A stretch of DNA of 38,367 nt, taken from NCBI GenBank assembly GCA_016190945.1, contig JACPPO010000060.1, forward strand, positions 1 through 38,367, in the 5' to 3' direction. Origin of the DNA: Acidobacteriota bacterium (GTDB lineage: Bacteria; Acidobacteriota; Vicinamibacteria; Vicinamibacterales; UBA2999). The notes under the pieces are model-generated. The model searched no databases and was not told where the DNA came from. It worked only from the letters and a program-made list of their open reading frames with translations. This document shows, piece after piece, positions 17,468 through 25,533 of this stretch. Numbering within the stretch: position 1 is the stretch's first letter; each line of letters opens with the position of its first letter. A program made the position numbers and the translations under genes.

Positions 17468-17540
17468 TCTGCTCCGACAGCCATACTGCCTAGCTGGACT
17501 GGCGTAATGCGACAACCCTGAGCGAAAATATGAGGTCAGC

Positions 17541-17738
17541 ATGAAATACAAAGTGGTTCTTAAGAAATCCAAGGAAGGCTACAGCGTGTCGAGTCCTGGT
17601 CTTCCCGGCTGCTGGTCTCAAGGTAAAACAGAAGACGAGGCCCTCGAAAACATACAAGATGCGATTCGCGAGTACCTTGAGGCGGCCGTTAAGATTTCAA
17701 AGGGTGCGAAGGTGCGCGAGGTCGAAGTTCCAGTGTAG
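17541..17738 (+). CDS. hicB: HicB-type antitoxin (short)
   Basis: 65 residues: MKYKVVLKKSKEGYSVSSPG, LPGCWSQGKTEDEALENIQDAIREYLE. This is the partial RNase-H-like HicB fold that binds and inhibits HicA. No added DNA-binding domain is visible. GAGGTCAGC precedes the ATG. It lies 2 nt before the hicA start and is the only toxin-antitoxin pair here on the plus strand. No attC was found on its right side, so it is not shown to be a cassette. Confidence 0.92.
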   Translation: MKYKVVLKKSKEGYSVSSPGLPGCWSQGKTEDEALENIQDAIREYLEAAVKISKGAKVREVEVPV

Positions 17739-17740
17739 TC

Positions 17741-17953
17741 GTGCCGAAGCTTCCTGGCGTAAATCATCTCCGGGCTGTTCGAGCTTTAGAAAAGGCCGGT
17801 TTCAAAATCGTCAGCCAAGGTAAGCATGTCGTGGTGAGTGATGGGAGTCGCATTCTCACGATTCCTCGCCACAACCCGGTCAATGAATACACAATGGACG
17901 GCATCGTTCGTGACGCTGGTCTCACCATCGAGAAACTCAAGAAGCTCCTATAG
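17741..17953 (+). CDS. hicA: HicA-type mRNA interferase toxin
   Basis: 70 residues, GTG start. Double-stranded-RNA-binding-like fold: GVNHLRAVRALEKAGFKIV, the catalytic-histidine loop SQGKHVVV, and the family end IPRHNPVNEYTMDGIVRDAGLT. HicA toxins cleave mRNA and are neutralised by HicB. The antitoxin comes first here. IS-end-like repeats begin 8 nt after the stop. Confidence 0.92.
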   Translation: MPKLPGVNHLRAVRALEKAGFKIVSQGKHVVVSDGSRILTIPRHNPVNEYTMDGIVRDAGLTIEKLKKLL

Positions 17954-17961
17954 CACGTGAG

Positions 17962-18007
17962 TAACCGGGAACATAGGTAACAGCGTTAACCGGGAACATG
18001 GGTAACA
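17962..18007. repeat. two direct repeats, possible IS-end remnant
   Basis: TAACCGGGAACATAGGTAACA (17962-17982) recurs with one change (A to G) at 17987-18007, a 25-bp period. Repeated GTAAC/GGGAACAT motifs of this kind are, as I recall, common at ends of IS481-like elements, where transposase binds. No transposase for such an element is present. The rest of 17954-18264 has no gene; it holds an imperfect inverted repeat (GCCATGTG 18129-18136, CACATGGC 18202-18209) with A- and T-runs inside the arms. Confidence 0.55.
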
Positions 18008-18264
18008 CCCAAAGCTGATTTCCGGTGTGCAGTGCCGGCGGACCGACCCAGCATGCTGAGTGGCGTGTTATCGGTCGCCGCGCTTGTCTGTGGCTACCTG
18101 CGCATCAGTGTCACTGATCGCCGAAGTGGCCATGTGCGGAGAAAAACCCGTTCGTCAAGAACTGGTCGATCGAGGGTGGACCCATGGGTGTTTTTCGGAG
18201 CCACATGGCTACGAGGTGATTTCCTAAGAACGGCCCGAACGTCCGAACGAGTAGAATTGCGCCC

Positions 18265-19959
18265 GTGAAGCCCTGGCTGGCGCACTACGACTCGGACGTC
18301 GCAGCGAGCCTCGCGCCGTACCCGAACAAAACCCTGCTCGACTATCTCGCCGACCTCGCGCGCGATCGCGGCGATAAGCCGGCCTTGCTCTTCAAGGGCG
18401 CGTCGATGTCGTACGCCGCGCTGGAATCGCACAGCAACGCATTCGCCGCGGCGCTGGCATCGCTTGGCATGCGCCCGGGCGACCGCGTGGCGCTCCTCCT
18501 TCCCAACTGCCCGCAGTTCCTGGTGGCGCAGTTCGGCATCTGGAAAGCGGGAGGCGTGGTCGTCGCGCTTAACCCGACGTACAGCGAACGCGAGCTGGAG
18601 GCGGCGCTTGCCTCATTTGGCGCCTCGTTGGTGGTCGCGCTCACCCCGTTCTACAGGCGAATCAAGAACATTCAGGCGCGCACACACGTCCGGCGCGTCG
18701 TTGCCACGTCCATTAAGGAATACCTACCGCCCGCACTCCGTCTGTTGTTCACGATCTTCAAGGAAAAAAAGGGCGGGCACAGGGTCACGACTGCCGCGGA
18801 GGACTTCTGGTTCCAGTCCCTGCTGCGGGCACACCGCGCGTCCCCGCGGCCGGCGGTCACTGTGCGGCCCGACGACCGCGCGATCATCCTCTCGAGCGGA
18901 GGCACCACCGGGACGCCCAAAGGCGTGGTCGGCCTTCACCGTCATTACGTGGCCGCCGGCCGTCAACTGTACGAGTGGACCAAGTCGGCGTTGACGCCGT
19001 GGGTCGACGTCGTCATGCTGCCGCTGCCGATGTTCCACGTCTACGCGAACGTGGGCGTGCAGGCGCTGGCGTTGGTGGCGCCCACGCCGATGTCGCTCGT
19101 GCCGAACCCACGCGATATCGCCGACCTGCTCAAGACGATCCGCCGGGTCAGACCCGCGTTCTTCAGCGGCATCCCCACGCTCTATACGGCAATCCTCAAC
19201 CATCCCGACGTCCGCGCGGGAAAGGCCGACCTCAGCTCCGTCAAGCTCTGCTTCTCCGGCGCCGCGGCGTTGATGGCCGAAACCAAGGAGCAATTCGAAC
19301 AGGTCACCGGCGCGCGCATCGTCGAAGGGTATTCGCTGACGGAAGGCATGATGGCGTGCTGCGTGAATCCGGTGAAGGGCACGAACAAGATTGGATCCAT
19401 CGGCCTGCCCTTGCCCGACGTCGAGGTCCGCATCGTCGACGCCGAGCACGGCAGGCGTGAGATGTCCTCTCGGGAAGTCGGGGAGCTGATCCTGCGCGCG
19501 CCGCAGTACATGGCTGAGTACTGGAACAATCCCGCCGAGACCGCGGAGACGCTGCGGGAGCACGGCGACGGAGGCCCCTGGGTGCATACCGGCGATCTCG
19601 CGTACATGGACGATGAGGGATATGTCTTTCTCGTCGATCGCAAGAAGGACATGATGAAGACCAGCGGGTTCCAGGTATGGCCGCGCGAAATCGAAGAAGT
19701 CCTGGCGGCGCACCCTGCGGTGATGGAGGTCAGCGTCGCGGGGATACCGGACGCCGCCAAAGGCGAGGTCCCGCGGGCATGGGTGGTCCTGAAGGCGGGC
19801 CAGACGGCGACCGAAGACGAGCTGCGCGCCTACTGCCGGGAACGTCTTGCGCCGTACAAGGTGCCGGCAAAGGTCGAATTCCGAACCCACTTGCCGAAAA
19901 CGATGGTCGGCAAGGTGCTGCGGCGCACGCTGGTCGCGGAAGTTCAATCGGACGAGTAG
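18265..19959 (+). CDS. long-chain acyl-CoA synthetase (AMP-forming)
   Basis: 564 residues, GTG start at 18265. Activates fatty acids to acyl-CoA through an acyl-adenylate. ANL-family motifs: SSGGTTGTPKG (210-220, P-loop variant of TSGTTGxPKG), EGYSLTEGM, WVHTGDLAYMDDEGY, DRKKDMMKTSGFQV, and Lys near the end in PKTMVGKVLRR. It fits FadD-like synthetases; exact chain length cannot be told. It is convergent with pxpA and overlaps its end by 16 nt. It lies just right of the mobile island, so it may mark the return to core genome. Confidence 0.92.
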   Translation: MKPWLAHYDSDVAASLAPYPNKTLLDYLADLARDRGDKPALLFKGASMSYAALESHSNAFAAALASLGMRPGDRVALLLPNCPQFLVAQFGIWKAGGVVVALNPTYSERELEAALASFGASLVVALTPFYRRIKNIQARTHVRRVVATSIKEYLPPALRLLFTIFKEKKGGHRVTTAAEDFWFQSLLRAHRASPRPAVTVRPDDRAIILSSGGTTGTPKGVVGLHRHYVAAGRQLYEWTKSALTPWVDVVMLPLPMFHVYANVGVQALALVAPTPMSLVPNPRDIADLLKTIRRVRPAFFSGIPTLYTAILNHPDVRAGKADLSSVKLCFSGAAALMAETKEQFEQVTGARIVEGYSLTEGMMACCVNPVKGTNKIGSIGLPLPDVEVRIVDAEHGRREMSSREVGELILRAPQYMAEYWNNPAETAETLREHGDGGPWVHTGDLAYMDDEGYVFLVDRKKDMMKTSGFQVWPREIEEVLAAHPAVMEVSVAGIPDAAKGEVPRAWVVLKAGQTATEDELRAYCRERLAPYKVPAKVEFRTHLPKTMVGKVLRRTLVAEVQSDE

Positions 19960-20717
19960 AGCCGGCCGATCGCCTTCACCTCGACGCCCGCCTCGTCCAG
20001 CGCCGCACGAATTCGTGCCGCGAGGTCCCCGGCGCCGGGCGTATCGCCATGCACGCAGATCGTGTCCACGGCGAGCGGCACCACGGTGCCGTCAATAGCC
20101 TCGACGACCTGATCCCGCACCATCCGAATGACGCGACGCACTACGCTGTCGGCGTCCCGGAGCACGCTCCCCTCGAGGTGACGCGGCACGAGCGTGCCGT
20201 CGGGCTGATACGCACGATCCGCGAACCCTTCGCTGGCCGTGCGAAGGCCCGCGCGCTTCCCCGCGGCAACCATCTCCGAGCCGGGGAGACCAAACAGGAT
20301 CAGGGCGCGGTCGATCACGGCAGCGGCACGAGCGATGGCGTCGGCAAGCGACCCGTCGCGGACGGCCATGTTGAAGAGCGCGCCATGCGGTTTCACGTGC
20401 TGCAGCCGAACGCCCTGGCCGGCTGCAATTGCCGCCAACGCCCCGACTTGATACACCACGAAATCCTCGACGTCGCGCGGCGAGAGCTGGAGCTCGCGGC
20501 GGCCAAAGCCTTCTGGATCGGGAAAGCCAGGATGCGCGCCGACCGCGACGCCGTGCGCGCGCGCCAGTGCCACTGTGGCTCGCATCACGCCCGGGTCGCC
20601 CGCATGGAACCCGCACGCCACGCTGGCCGAGGTAATGTGCGGCATCAGCGCGGGGTCCTGCCCTGCCGGCCCGCCCGACGACGCTTCCCCGACGTCACCG
20701 TTCAGATCGACGCGCAT
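19944..20717 (-). CDS. pxpA: 5-oxoprolinase subunit A (LamB/YcsF family)
   Basis: 257 residues, usual size. Family marks: DLNGDVGE, SASVACGFHAGDP, GAHPGFPD, VKPHGALFN and CVHGDTPGA; His and Asp residues here line the active site. PxpA works with PxpB and PxpC to open 5-oxoproline to glutamate with ATP. Those partners are not in the window, so this copy is either an orphan or works with a distant pxpBC. ATG at 20717 is followed directly by the conserved DLNGD block. Confidence 0.94.
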   Translation of the reverse strand: MRVDLNGDVGEASSGGPAGQDPALMPHITSASVACGFHAGDPGVMRATVALARAHGVAVGAHPGFPDPEGFGRRELQLSPRDVEDFVVYQVGALAAIAAGQGVRLQHVKPHGALFNMAVRDGSLADAIARAAAVIDRALILFGLPGSEMVAAGKRAGLRTASEGFADRAYQPDGTLVPRHLEGSVLRDADSVVRRVIRMVRDQVVEAIDGTVVPLAVDTICVHGDTPGAGDLAARIRAALDEAGVEVKAIGRLYSSD

Positions 20718-20864
20718 GGTTCTTCACCGTACAGTGCGTGTAATTCCAGTATTCCTGTTAATTGTTGACACATTCCTGAAAGTTCAACCATATGGCAATT
20801 GGGGGTTTTATTGGGAAATTCCCACGCCATGGCCGTTGCCCCTGGGGAGCGGGTCGGTCCGTGG

Positions 20865-20971
20865 TTTACGGCACGAGCCGTAAATACTGGGGGGAGCCAG
20901 GCCGGCAATCCAGGACGGGGCGCTTTCGGGCGCCCCCTCCTGTCTTCTTGGCGGCCCATGAAGGGGCCGCC
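20865..20971. other. three consecutive strong hairpins in an intergenic region
   Basis: Exact stems: TTTACGGC/GCCGTAAA (20865-20884, loop ACGA), GGGGCGC/GCGCCCC (20917-20936), GGCGGCCC/GGGCCGCC (20950-20971). The last lies 8 nt after the end of the DGQHR gene and could end its transcript. A TTGACA at 20764-20769 on the plus strand could start a short RNA covering all three. The left part of the gap (20718-20820) is noticeably A/T rich. No protein gene is supported between 20718 and 20979. Confidence 0.55.
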
Positions 20972-20979
20972 CCTGCATC

Positions 20980-22113
20980 CTAAACCCCCGCGCCCTCGGG
21001 ATATTCCAGCGCCAGCTTCAGTTCGCGCGCCAGCGATTCGACGGTCGTACCGCTGCGTTTCCAGGCGCCTTCGCTCTCGAACCGAAGATCGCCGATACGG
21101 CGTCCCCACGGGGCGATCACGCGGCCGATCGCCCTAAAGTCGCTCCGGTCCACATGCTCCTGGTCGAGGCGCCGGACGACGTCCGGTGAAACGCGCACGA
21201 AAGCGCGCAGCGCTGTCGCCGATTTGATGCTGTACTTCCGCCCCACCCAGGCGGCACCGAAGACGACCGACACCTGCTTCAGGTAATTCACGAAGAACCG
21301 CTTGGAGTCCTCGCGGAAATCGGCGGACTTGCGCGGGCCGCCGAACGCGTCGCTGGCAAACAGCTTCTTCAGCTCCTGCGCCAGTGGCGCCTGCGCGACA
21401 CGGCCCCGGCCCACGCCGAGCAGCTTGATCTCACCCTGCAGCGGGGACTCCTCGCGATCGTTGAGGGCGCGCACCACGTCATGCGCCGCCGCCAGCGCGT
21501 CGTCCCGATACAGCTGCCGGCCGGAGAGACTCACCAGGTGCGATGGGTTCAGCCGCGTGTGCTTTGCATTGATCGTGACGAACATCTGCACCACGTGGTC
21601 TTCTGGGAGCCGGTCGAAAATGATGGCCGGCACCGAGAAGTCCTGCTCGCGGAAGTTGTCAATGTCGGCATGGAGCGCCAGCAGGCGGTGCTGGCCGTCG
21701 ATGGCTCGGAGAATGCCCTCGCGCTCCGGGACTTTGAGCTGGCCAACCACCGCACCTGATTCCGCCGGCTCGAACGTCAGTTTCTCGTCGCACGAGATGA
21801 TGACGGCGCCGGGAATCGACGGCAGGTCACGGGCTTGACGGCATTGCTCGTAGTACTGCACGAGTTCGTCAATCTTTCGCCTGATGATTTGCCGCTGATA
21901 AGCCTTCTCGCTCGATGCGATACGGCGCTCGAGCAGATCCCAGTTCACTTTCGACGGTATTTTTTTCTTGCCGCCGCGAACCGCAGGCTGACCGGATTCC
22001 CCGTAATTCAGCACTTCGAAGCGAACGAGCTTATCGATATCTTCGGCAGTCAGCGACGCCTGGTAAAACTGCACGCCAAACTGCTGCATTTGGATGGCCG
22101 CCACGTTTATCAT
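20980..22113 (-). CDS. DGQHR-domain protein (DndB-like family)
   Basis: 377 residues from ATG 22113, with GGAGAGG 6 nt upstream; the longer open frame to 22437 has no homolog-like sequence and is dropped. The namesake motif is AIDGQHRLLAL (about 137-147), a ParB-like helix region. VFVTINAKHTRLNPSHLVSL follows. DGQHR proteins include DndB, which regulates phosphorothioate DNA modification, and DpdB of the 7-deazaguanine DNA system. No dnd, dpd or restriction gene is adjacent, so this is an orphan; its role is unknown, with DNA binding the best guess. Confidence 0.85.
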   Translation of the reverse strand: MINVAAIQMQQFGVQFYQASLTAEDIDKLVRFEVLNYGESGQPAVRGGKKKIPSKVNWDLLERRIASSEKAYQRQIIRRKIDELVQYYEQCRQARDLPSIPGAVIISCDEKLTFEPAESGAVVGQLKVPEREGILRAIDGQHRLLALHADIDNFREQDFSVPAIIFDRLPEDHVVQMFVTINAKHTRLNPSHLVSLSGRQLYRDDALAAAHDVVRALNDREESPLQGEIKLLGVGRGRVAQAPLAQELKKLFASDAFGGPRKSADFREDSKRFFVNYLKQVSVVFGAAWVGRKYSIKSATALRAFVRVSPDVVRRLDQEHVDRSDFRAIGRVIAPWGRRIGDLRFESEGAWKRSGTTVESLARELKLALEYPEGAGV

Positions 22114-22484
22114 GTAGGTCCTCTCCGCGACCCCGTCGCGGGGTACGGGAAGAGGCGAATTGTAGCGACCCGCGGCCCTTCGGCTCAACCCGTTTTTTCG
22201 GTTTCTTTTCGAACTTGGTGCGTTTCGGACACCTGTGGCCTGCTCTATCCAGCGAGAGAACAAGGAGTTAGGTGGGGTTCGCCCGCATGCCATGTTTTGC
22301 GCAGTGGCATTTGCCGTTTTGACGGGAGTGGCCCTTGATCCCTCGCATGATCCCTCGTCTCGCCGAAGTTCATCAGCGTCGGCAAGGAGCGCTGTCGGCG
22401 CACACGGGGCCACCTCAAAAATGAGATTGAGTCGCAATGCTAACAGCGGAAGGGGAAAGGAGGAATCCCCTTTCCCCTACAGGC
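22114..22484. other. gene-free stretch with a terminator-like hairpin
   Basis: No convincing gene. GGGGAAAGG (22452-22460) and CCTTTCCCC (22469-22477) pair exactly, 8 nt past the methyltransferase stop on the minus strand; it probably ends that transcript although a T tract is lacking. A second small dyad, CCCGTCGCGGG, lies near 22132. The segment just upstream of the DGQHR gene probably holds its promoter, which I could not place. Confidence 0.45.
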
Positions 22485-23036
22485 TTACTTGAGGGGGACA
22501 GTCCAGAGGTAGATCGTGCGGCCGTCCACGTTCTCGGTCTGCTGCGGCTCGATATCGCCCATATCGAACGCGTGGGAGACGACCCGGGTGCCTGGCTTGA
22601 GCTCGGCGTTGAGCTTCGGCAGCAGCTTCAGGTTCAGCGATGGCAGCAAGTACAGCGTGACGACCGTGGCCTCGCTGATGTTGCTCGTGAACAGATCCTG
22701 GTTGAGGAAGCGAACCTTGTCGGCCACGCCGGCGGTTTTCAGGTTTTCCATCGCTTCCTTGATGCGCTGCGGATCGATGTCGATCCCGACGCCCCGCGCG
22801 CCGTACGTCCGGGCGGCAGTAATCGGGGTGCGCCCGTCGCCGGAGCCGAGGTCGTAGACGACGTCGCTCGCCGACACCTTGGCAAGCTTGAGCATCGCAT
22901 CGACAACTTCCTGGGGGGTGGGAACGAAGATGACGTCGGGCGTTCGCACCGGAGCGGGCGCGGCCTGCTGCCCCGATGAAGGTGCGGCCAGCGCCGCAAC
23001 AATCGCGAATGACAGAACGAAAGTACGCAGTCTCAT
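22485..23036 (-). CDS. exported class I SAM-dependent methyltransferase-like protein
   Basis: 183 residues. The first 22 look like a Sec signal peptide (MRLRTFVLSFAIVAALAAPS). The rest is a compact Rossmann methyltransferase: FVPTPQEVVDAML, the SAM loop DLGSGDGR (62-69), GVGIDIDPQRI, and NQDLFTSNISEATVVTLYLL. Small exported relatives of this sort occur in many bacteria and have no assigned substrate that I know of. A SAM-binding protein outside the cytoplasm is odd because SAM is cytosolic. It may be wrongly predicted as exported, membrane-tethered inward, or use another ligand. Confidence 0.85.
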   Translation of the reverse strand: MRLRTFVLSFAIVAALAAPSSGQQAAPAPVRTPDVIFVPTPQEVVDAMLKLAKVSASDVVYDLGSGDGRTPITAARTYGARGVGIDIDPQRIKEAMENLKTAGVADKVRFLNQDLFTSNISEATVVTLYLLPSLNLKLLPKLNAELKPGTRVVSHAFDMGDIEPQQTENVDGRTIYLWTVPLK

Positions 23037-23185
23037 GACCCTCCCTCAAGTTGTAGAAGATATGAGCTCAGGAGGCCGGCTTCTTCTGTCTCCTGATCAT
23101 TAGCTGAACCGGATTATATCTCCGGGCCGATTATGCCATACGCGCACGGTCGGCATCGTCCGGAAGTGGCGGATACGACCCCCGC

Positions 23186-23671
23186 TCACAGCGTGGCTCG
23201 ACGAGCAGAATACGGACCGGAAGGCTGGACGGCAGGGCGAGCCCTGCCCGCCCGCCAGAGCGCTCGGGCCGCGCGCGCAACAGCGAAACGCCACGGGAAC
23301 GCCGGCAACGATTCGAGGTACGGCGCGCCGCGCCGCCGGTCGGCTTCCCGGAACTCATCCCGGTACTCAGTCGGGTGGGCCACGATGGCGGCGATCTCCC
23401 GAAGCATCGGACCCGCACGGCGATCGCCGTGCGGAAACAACCGGCAGAATTCATCCACCGTGTCGATCGGGTCGAGCCCGACAAGACTCGCGTACGCATG
23501 CACGCAAGCGCGCGCGTAGAGGCCGCGCGGCCAGTGCAACAGGTCGTTGCGTTCGAGTGCTTCGAGCCGCTCACGCTTCATCCGTGTCGCCGCGCTGATG
23601 TCTTCGAGCCGAATACCCTTGCGCTCGCGATGAAGACGAAGCCGAAACACAAAGATCTCCTGGGAGGTCAT
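23186..23671 (-). CDS. helix-turn-helix protein, RodZ-like N-terminal domain
   Basis: 161 residues. Residues 5-70 match the HTH_25/RodZ-type helix-turn-helix (IFVFRLRLHRERKGIRLEDI, SAATRMKRERLEALER, LPRGLY-like WPRGLYARACVHAYAS). The remainder is Arg-rich with no membrane helix, unlike full RodZ, which has a transmembrane segment and periplasmic tail. The last 40 residues look random and the frame may have lost its true end. A DNA- or MreB-linked role is possible but not shown. Confidence 0.7.
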   Translation of the reverse strand: MTSQEIFVFRLRLHRERKGIRLEDISAATRMKRERLEALERNDLLHWPRGLYARACVHAYASLVGLDPIDTVDEFCRLFPHGDRRAGPMLREIAAIVAHPTEYRDEFREADRRRGAPYLESLPAFPWRFAVARAARALWRAGRARPAVQPSGPYSARRATL

Positions 23672-23856
23672 TTCGGTACCGGGAGGTTACACGAACGGGC
23701 GGAAAGGGGTGTCGCTCTACTACCCCCTGGATATCGCACGTCGCGTAGGATTGTACACTATGAATAGCGTACGCCTCAGCGCGGGTTCTAGGAGCTGGTG
23801 CGAGGGGTTCTCTTCACTCTCTGGGAAAGGCGAGCCTCAGGCGCGGGCCGTCGTAG

Positions 23857-24176
23857 GCATTCTCATGGCGAACGCCGCTGCGTGTCCATCTCGCCATCGA
23901 ACGCCTTCTCGAACTCGTCGCTGCCGGGCTTGAACCTGGCGCCGGCTGCTCGTGGCTTCCCGACGCGCGACCGATTCGTCGGAGGGGCTGACATCGACCG
24001 ATTACGACATCGTCCCGCAACCCGCCGACCATCGTTTGCTCGTTCGACTGCACGCGCTCGCCAATCCGCGCCGCAACGAAGCCCTCGCCAGACTCTGTGA
24101 CACGCTCAACGTGCTCAAGGTCTGCTACCCTGGGACCGACCTCACGCTCGTCTATCAGGCGCCTGTGGTTGCATAG
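23857..24176 (+). pseudogene. frameshifted remnant of an unidentified protein
   Basis: Two frames give protein-like sequence in series. From 23857: RVHLAIERLLELVAAGLEP then SWLPD, ending at a stop near 23990. In another frame to TAG at 24176: DHRLLVRLHALANPRRNEAL and LCDTLNVLKVCYPGTDLTLVY. Joined, they look like one small helical protein broken by a single frameshift. I do not recognise the family with confidence. The rest of 23672-24232 shows nothing else. Confidence 0.35.
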
Positions 24177-24232
24177 ATTTCTACGCCCATGTCAGGAGGC
24201 CGGAAATTAGGGAAGCAAGATTCCTTCATGGC

Positions 24233-25372
24233 ATGAACCCGCTCCCGGATAGGACGCGCGTCATCATCATCGGTGCAGGGTTCGCCGGCGCCGCGGCCGC
24301 GTGGGCGCTCGGGCAGACTGACTTGGGACCTGGGATCATCGTGGAACGGGAGCCGACCCCCGGCGTGCACGCCTCGGGCCGCAACGCGGCTCTCGTGCGC
24401 GTGGTGGAAACCGATCCGGTCATGCGCACCCTCGCGCTGCGGTCAGTCGCACATATCCGCCGGCTGGCAGACGGCCATGGCGAGCTGATTCGTTCGACCG
24501 GCAGCCTCACGCTCGCGGGCCGTGGGAACCTGCGGCGCCTCGAAGCGGCGCATGCCGCACTCCGGCAAGCCAGGATCGCGTCAGAGTTGCTGCCGCTCCG
24601 CGACGCGCGTCAACGGTTTGCGTTTCTGGAGCGGATGCAGTTCGAAGCAGCGTTGTGGTGCCCGGCCGACGGGATCGCTGACATTCACGCGCTGCTTATG
24701 ACATACCTGGAGCAGGCGAAGGCCAAGAACTTCGAGCTGCACGCCGGGTGCGGCGCGGACCGGCTCCTGATAGAAGGCTCTCGGGTCGTAGGCGTCGCGA
24801 TCGGAGACGCGGAAATCCGCGCCGACGTCGTGGTCGATGCGACCGGCGCCTGGGCGGGCCTGCTCACGCGCGAGCGATCGCCGCTGCCTCTTCAGCCTTT
24901 TCGCCGACACCTCTACGTCAGCGGCCCGCTGACGTACGTCGGCCGGAGCTGGCCGTATGTCTGGTTGATGGACGGAGAGGCCTATCTCCGCCCAGAAGGC
25001 GACGGTCTTCTCCTGTCTCCGTGTGACGAGACGCCGTGGCCGCCCGGTGCGCCGCCCACCGATCCCACGACCGCGATACTGCTCGCCGAGAAGCTCTCGC
25101 GCTGCGCGCCAGGCCTCGCGGATCTGACCCTCCGACAATCCTGGGCCTGCCTTCGCACTTTCGCGCCAGACCGCCGGCCCGTCATCGGGCCCGATCCCGT
25201 CCTTCAAGGCCTGTATCACGTGTCCGGACTCGGCGGCTCCGGCATGACGGCCAGCGCGGCCATTGGCGAGCTGGTGGCTGCCGCAATTGCAGGCACCCGC
25301 CCCGACTGGTTGGATCCTGCCACCGTCGTCCCGGCACGCTTCAGCGTCCCTGGGGACGCTCGCGTACAGTAG
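24233..25372 (+). CDS. FAD-dependent amino-acid oxidoreductase (DAO/DadA family)
   Basis: 379 residues. N-terminal dinucleotide fold VIIIGAGFAGAAAAWAL (GxGxxG at 14-19), then VEREPTPGVHASGRNAAL where FAD is contacted. The middle (DGIADIHALLMTYLEQAK, VVDATGAWAG) and the C-terminal block (RTFAPDRRPVIGPDP, GLYHVSGLGGSGMTASAAIGE) are typical of D-amino-acid dehydrogenases and glycine or sarcosine oxidases. The substrate cannot be told; D-arginine or similar is possible. The ATG at 24233 lacks an obvious ribosome site. Confidence 0.88.
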   Translation: MNPLPDRTRVIIIGAGFAGAAAAWALGQTDLGPGIIVEREPTPGVHASGRNAALVRVVETDPVMRTLALRSVAHIRRLADGHGELIRSTGSLTLAGRGNLRRLEAAHAALRQARIASELLPLRDARQRFAFLERMQFEAALWCPADGIADIHALLMTYLEQAKAKNFELHAGCGADRLLIEGSRVVGVAIGDAEIRADVVVDATGAWAGLLTRERSPLPLQPFRRHLYVSGPLTYVGRSWPYVWLMDGEAYLRPEGDGLLLSPCDETPWPPGAPPTDPTTAILLAEKLSRCAPGLADLTLRQSWACLRTFAPDRRPVIGPDPVLQGLYHVSGLGGSGMTASAAIGELVAAAIAGTRPDWLDPATVVPARFSVPGDARVQ

Positions 25373-25533
25373 GACGGGCATGCGCGACGCTCGTGCTCCC
25401 GCTCGGCTGTTGGCCCAGGACGCCCCCCGTCTCGGCGTGTGCCGCGCCGCTGAATTTCCGCCGGCGCCGACCCGATCGCCCTCCGAACCGCGCGATGTGG
25501 AGCGGCACCGGCGCGCGTTGCGGTGGCGCTGAC

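Noticed and set aside
17400-17540. Third attC site between the IS110 remnant and hicB
   Set aside because: No RYYYAAC/GTTRRRY pair with matching L boxes was found.
19677-20768. Open frame of 363 codons on the plus strand over pxpA
   Set aside because: Antisense to a clear pxpA gene and composed of low-complexity Arg/His-rich sequence.
20702-20830. 42-codon minus-strand frame overlapping the pxpA start (VELSGMCQQLTGILELHAL)
   Set aside because: Looks protein-like in an A/T-rich stretch, but no family, ribosome site or second copy supports it; more likely pxpA leader.
22113-22437. Longer N-terminus for the DGQHR protein starting at 22437
   Set aside because: The added 108 residues are low-information, and GGAGAGG precedes the ATG at 22113.
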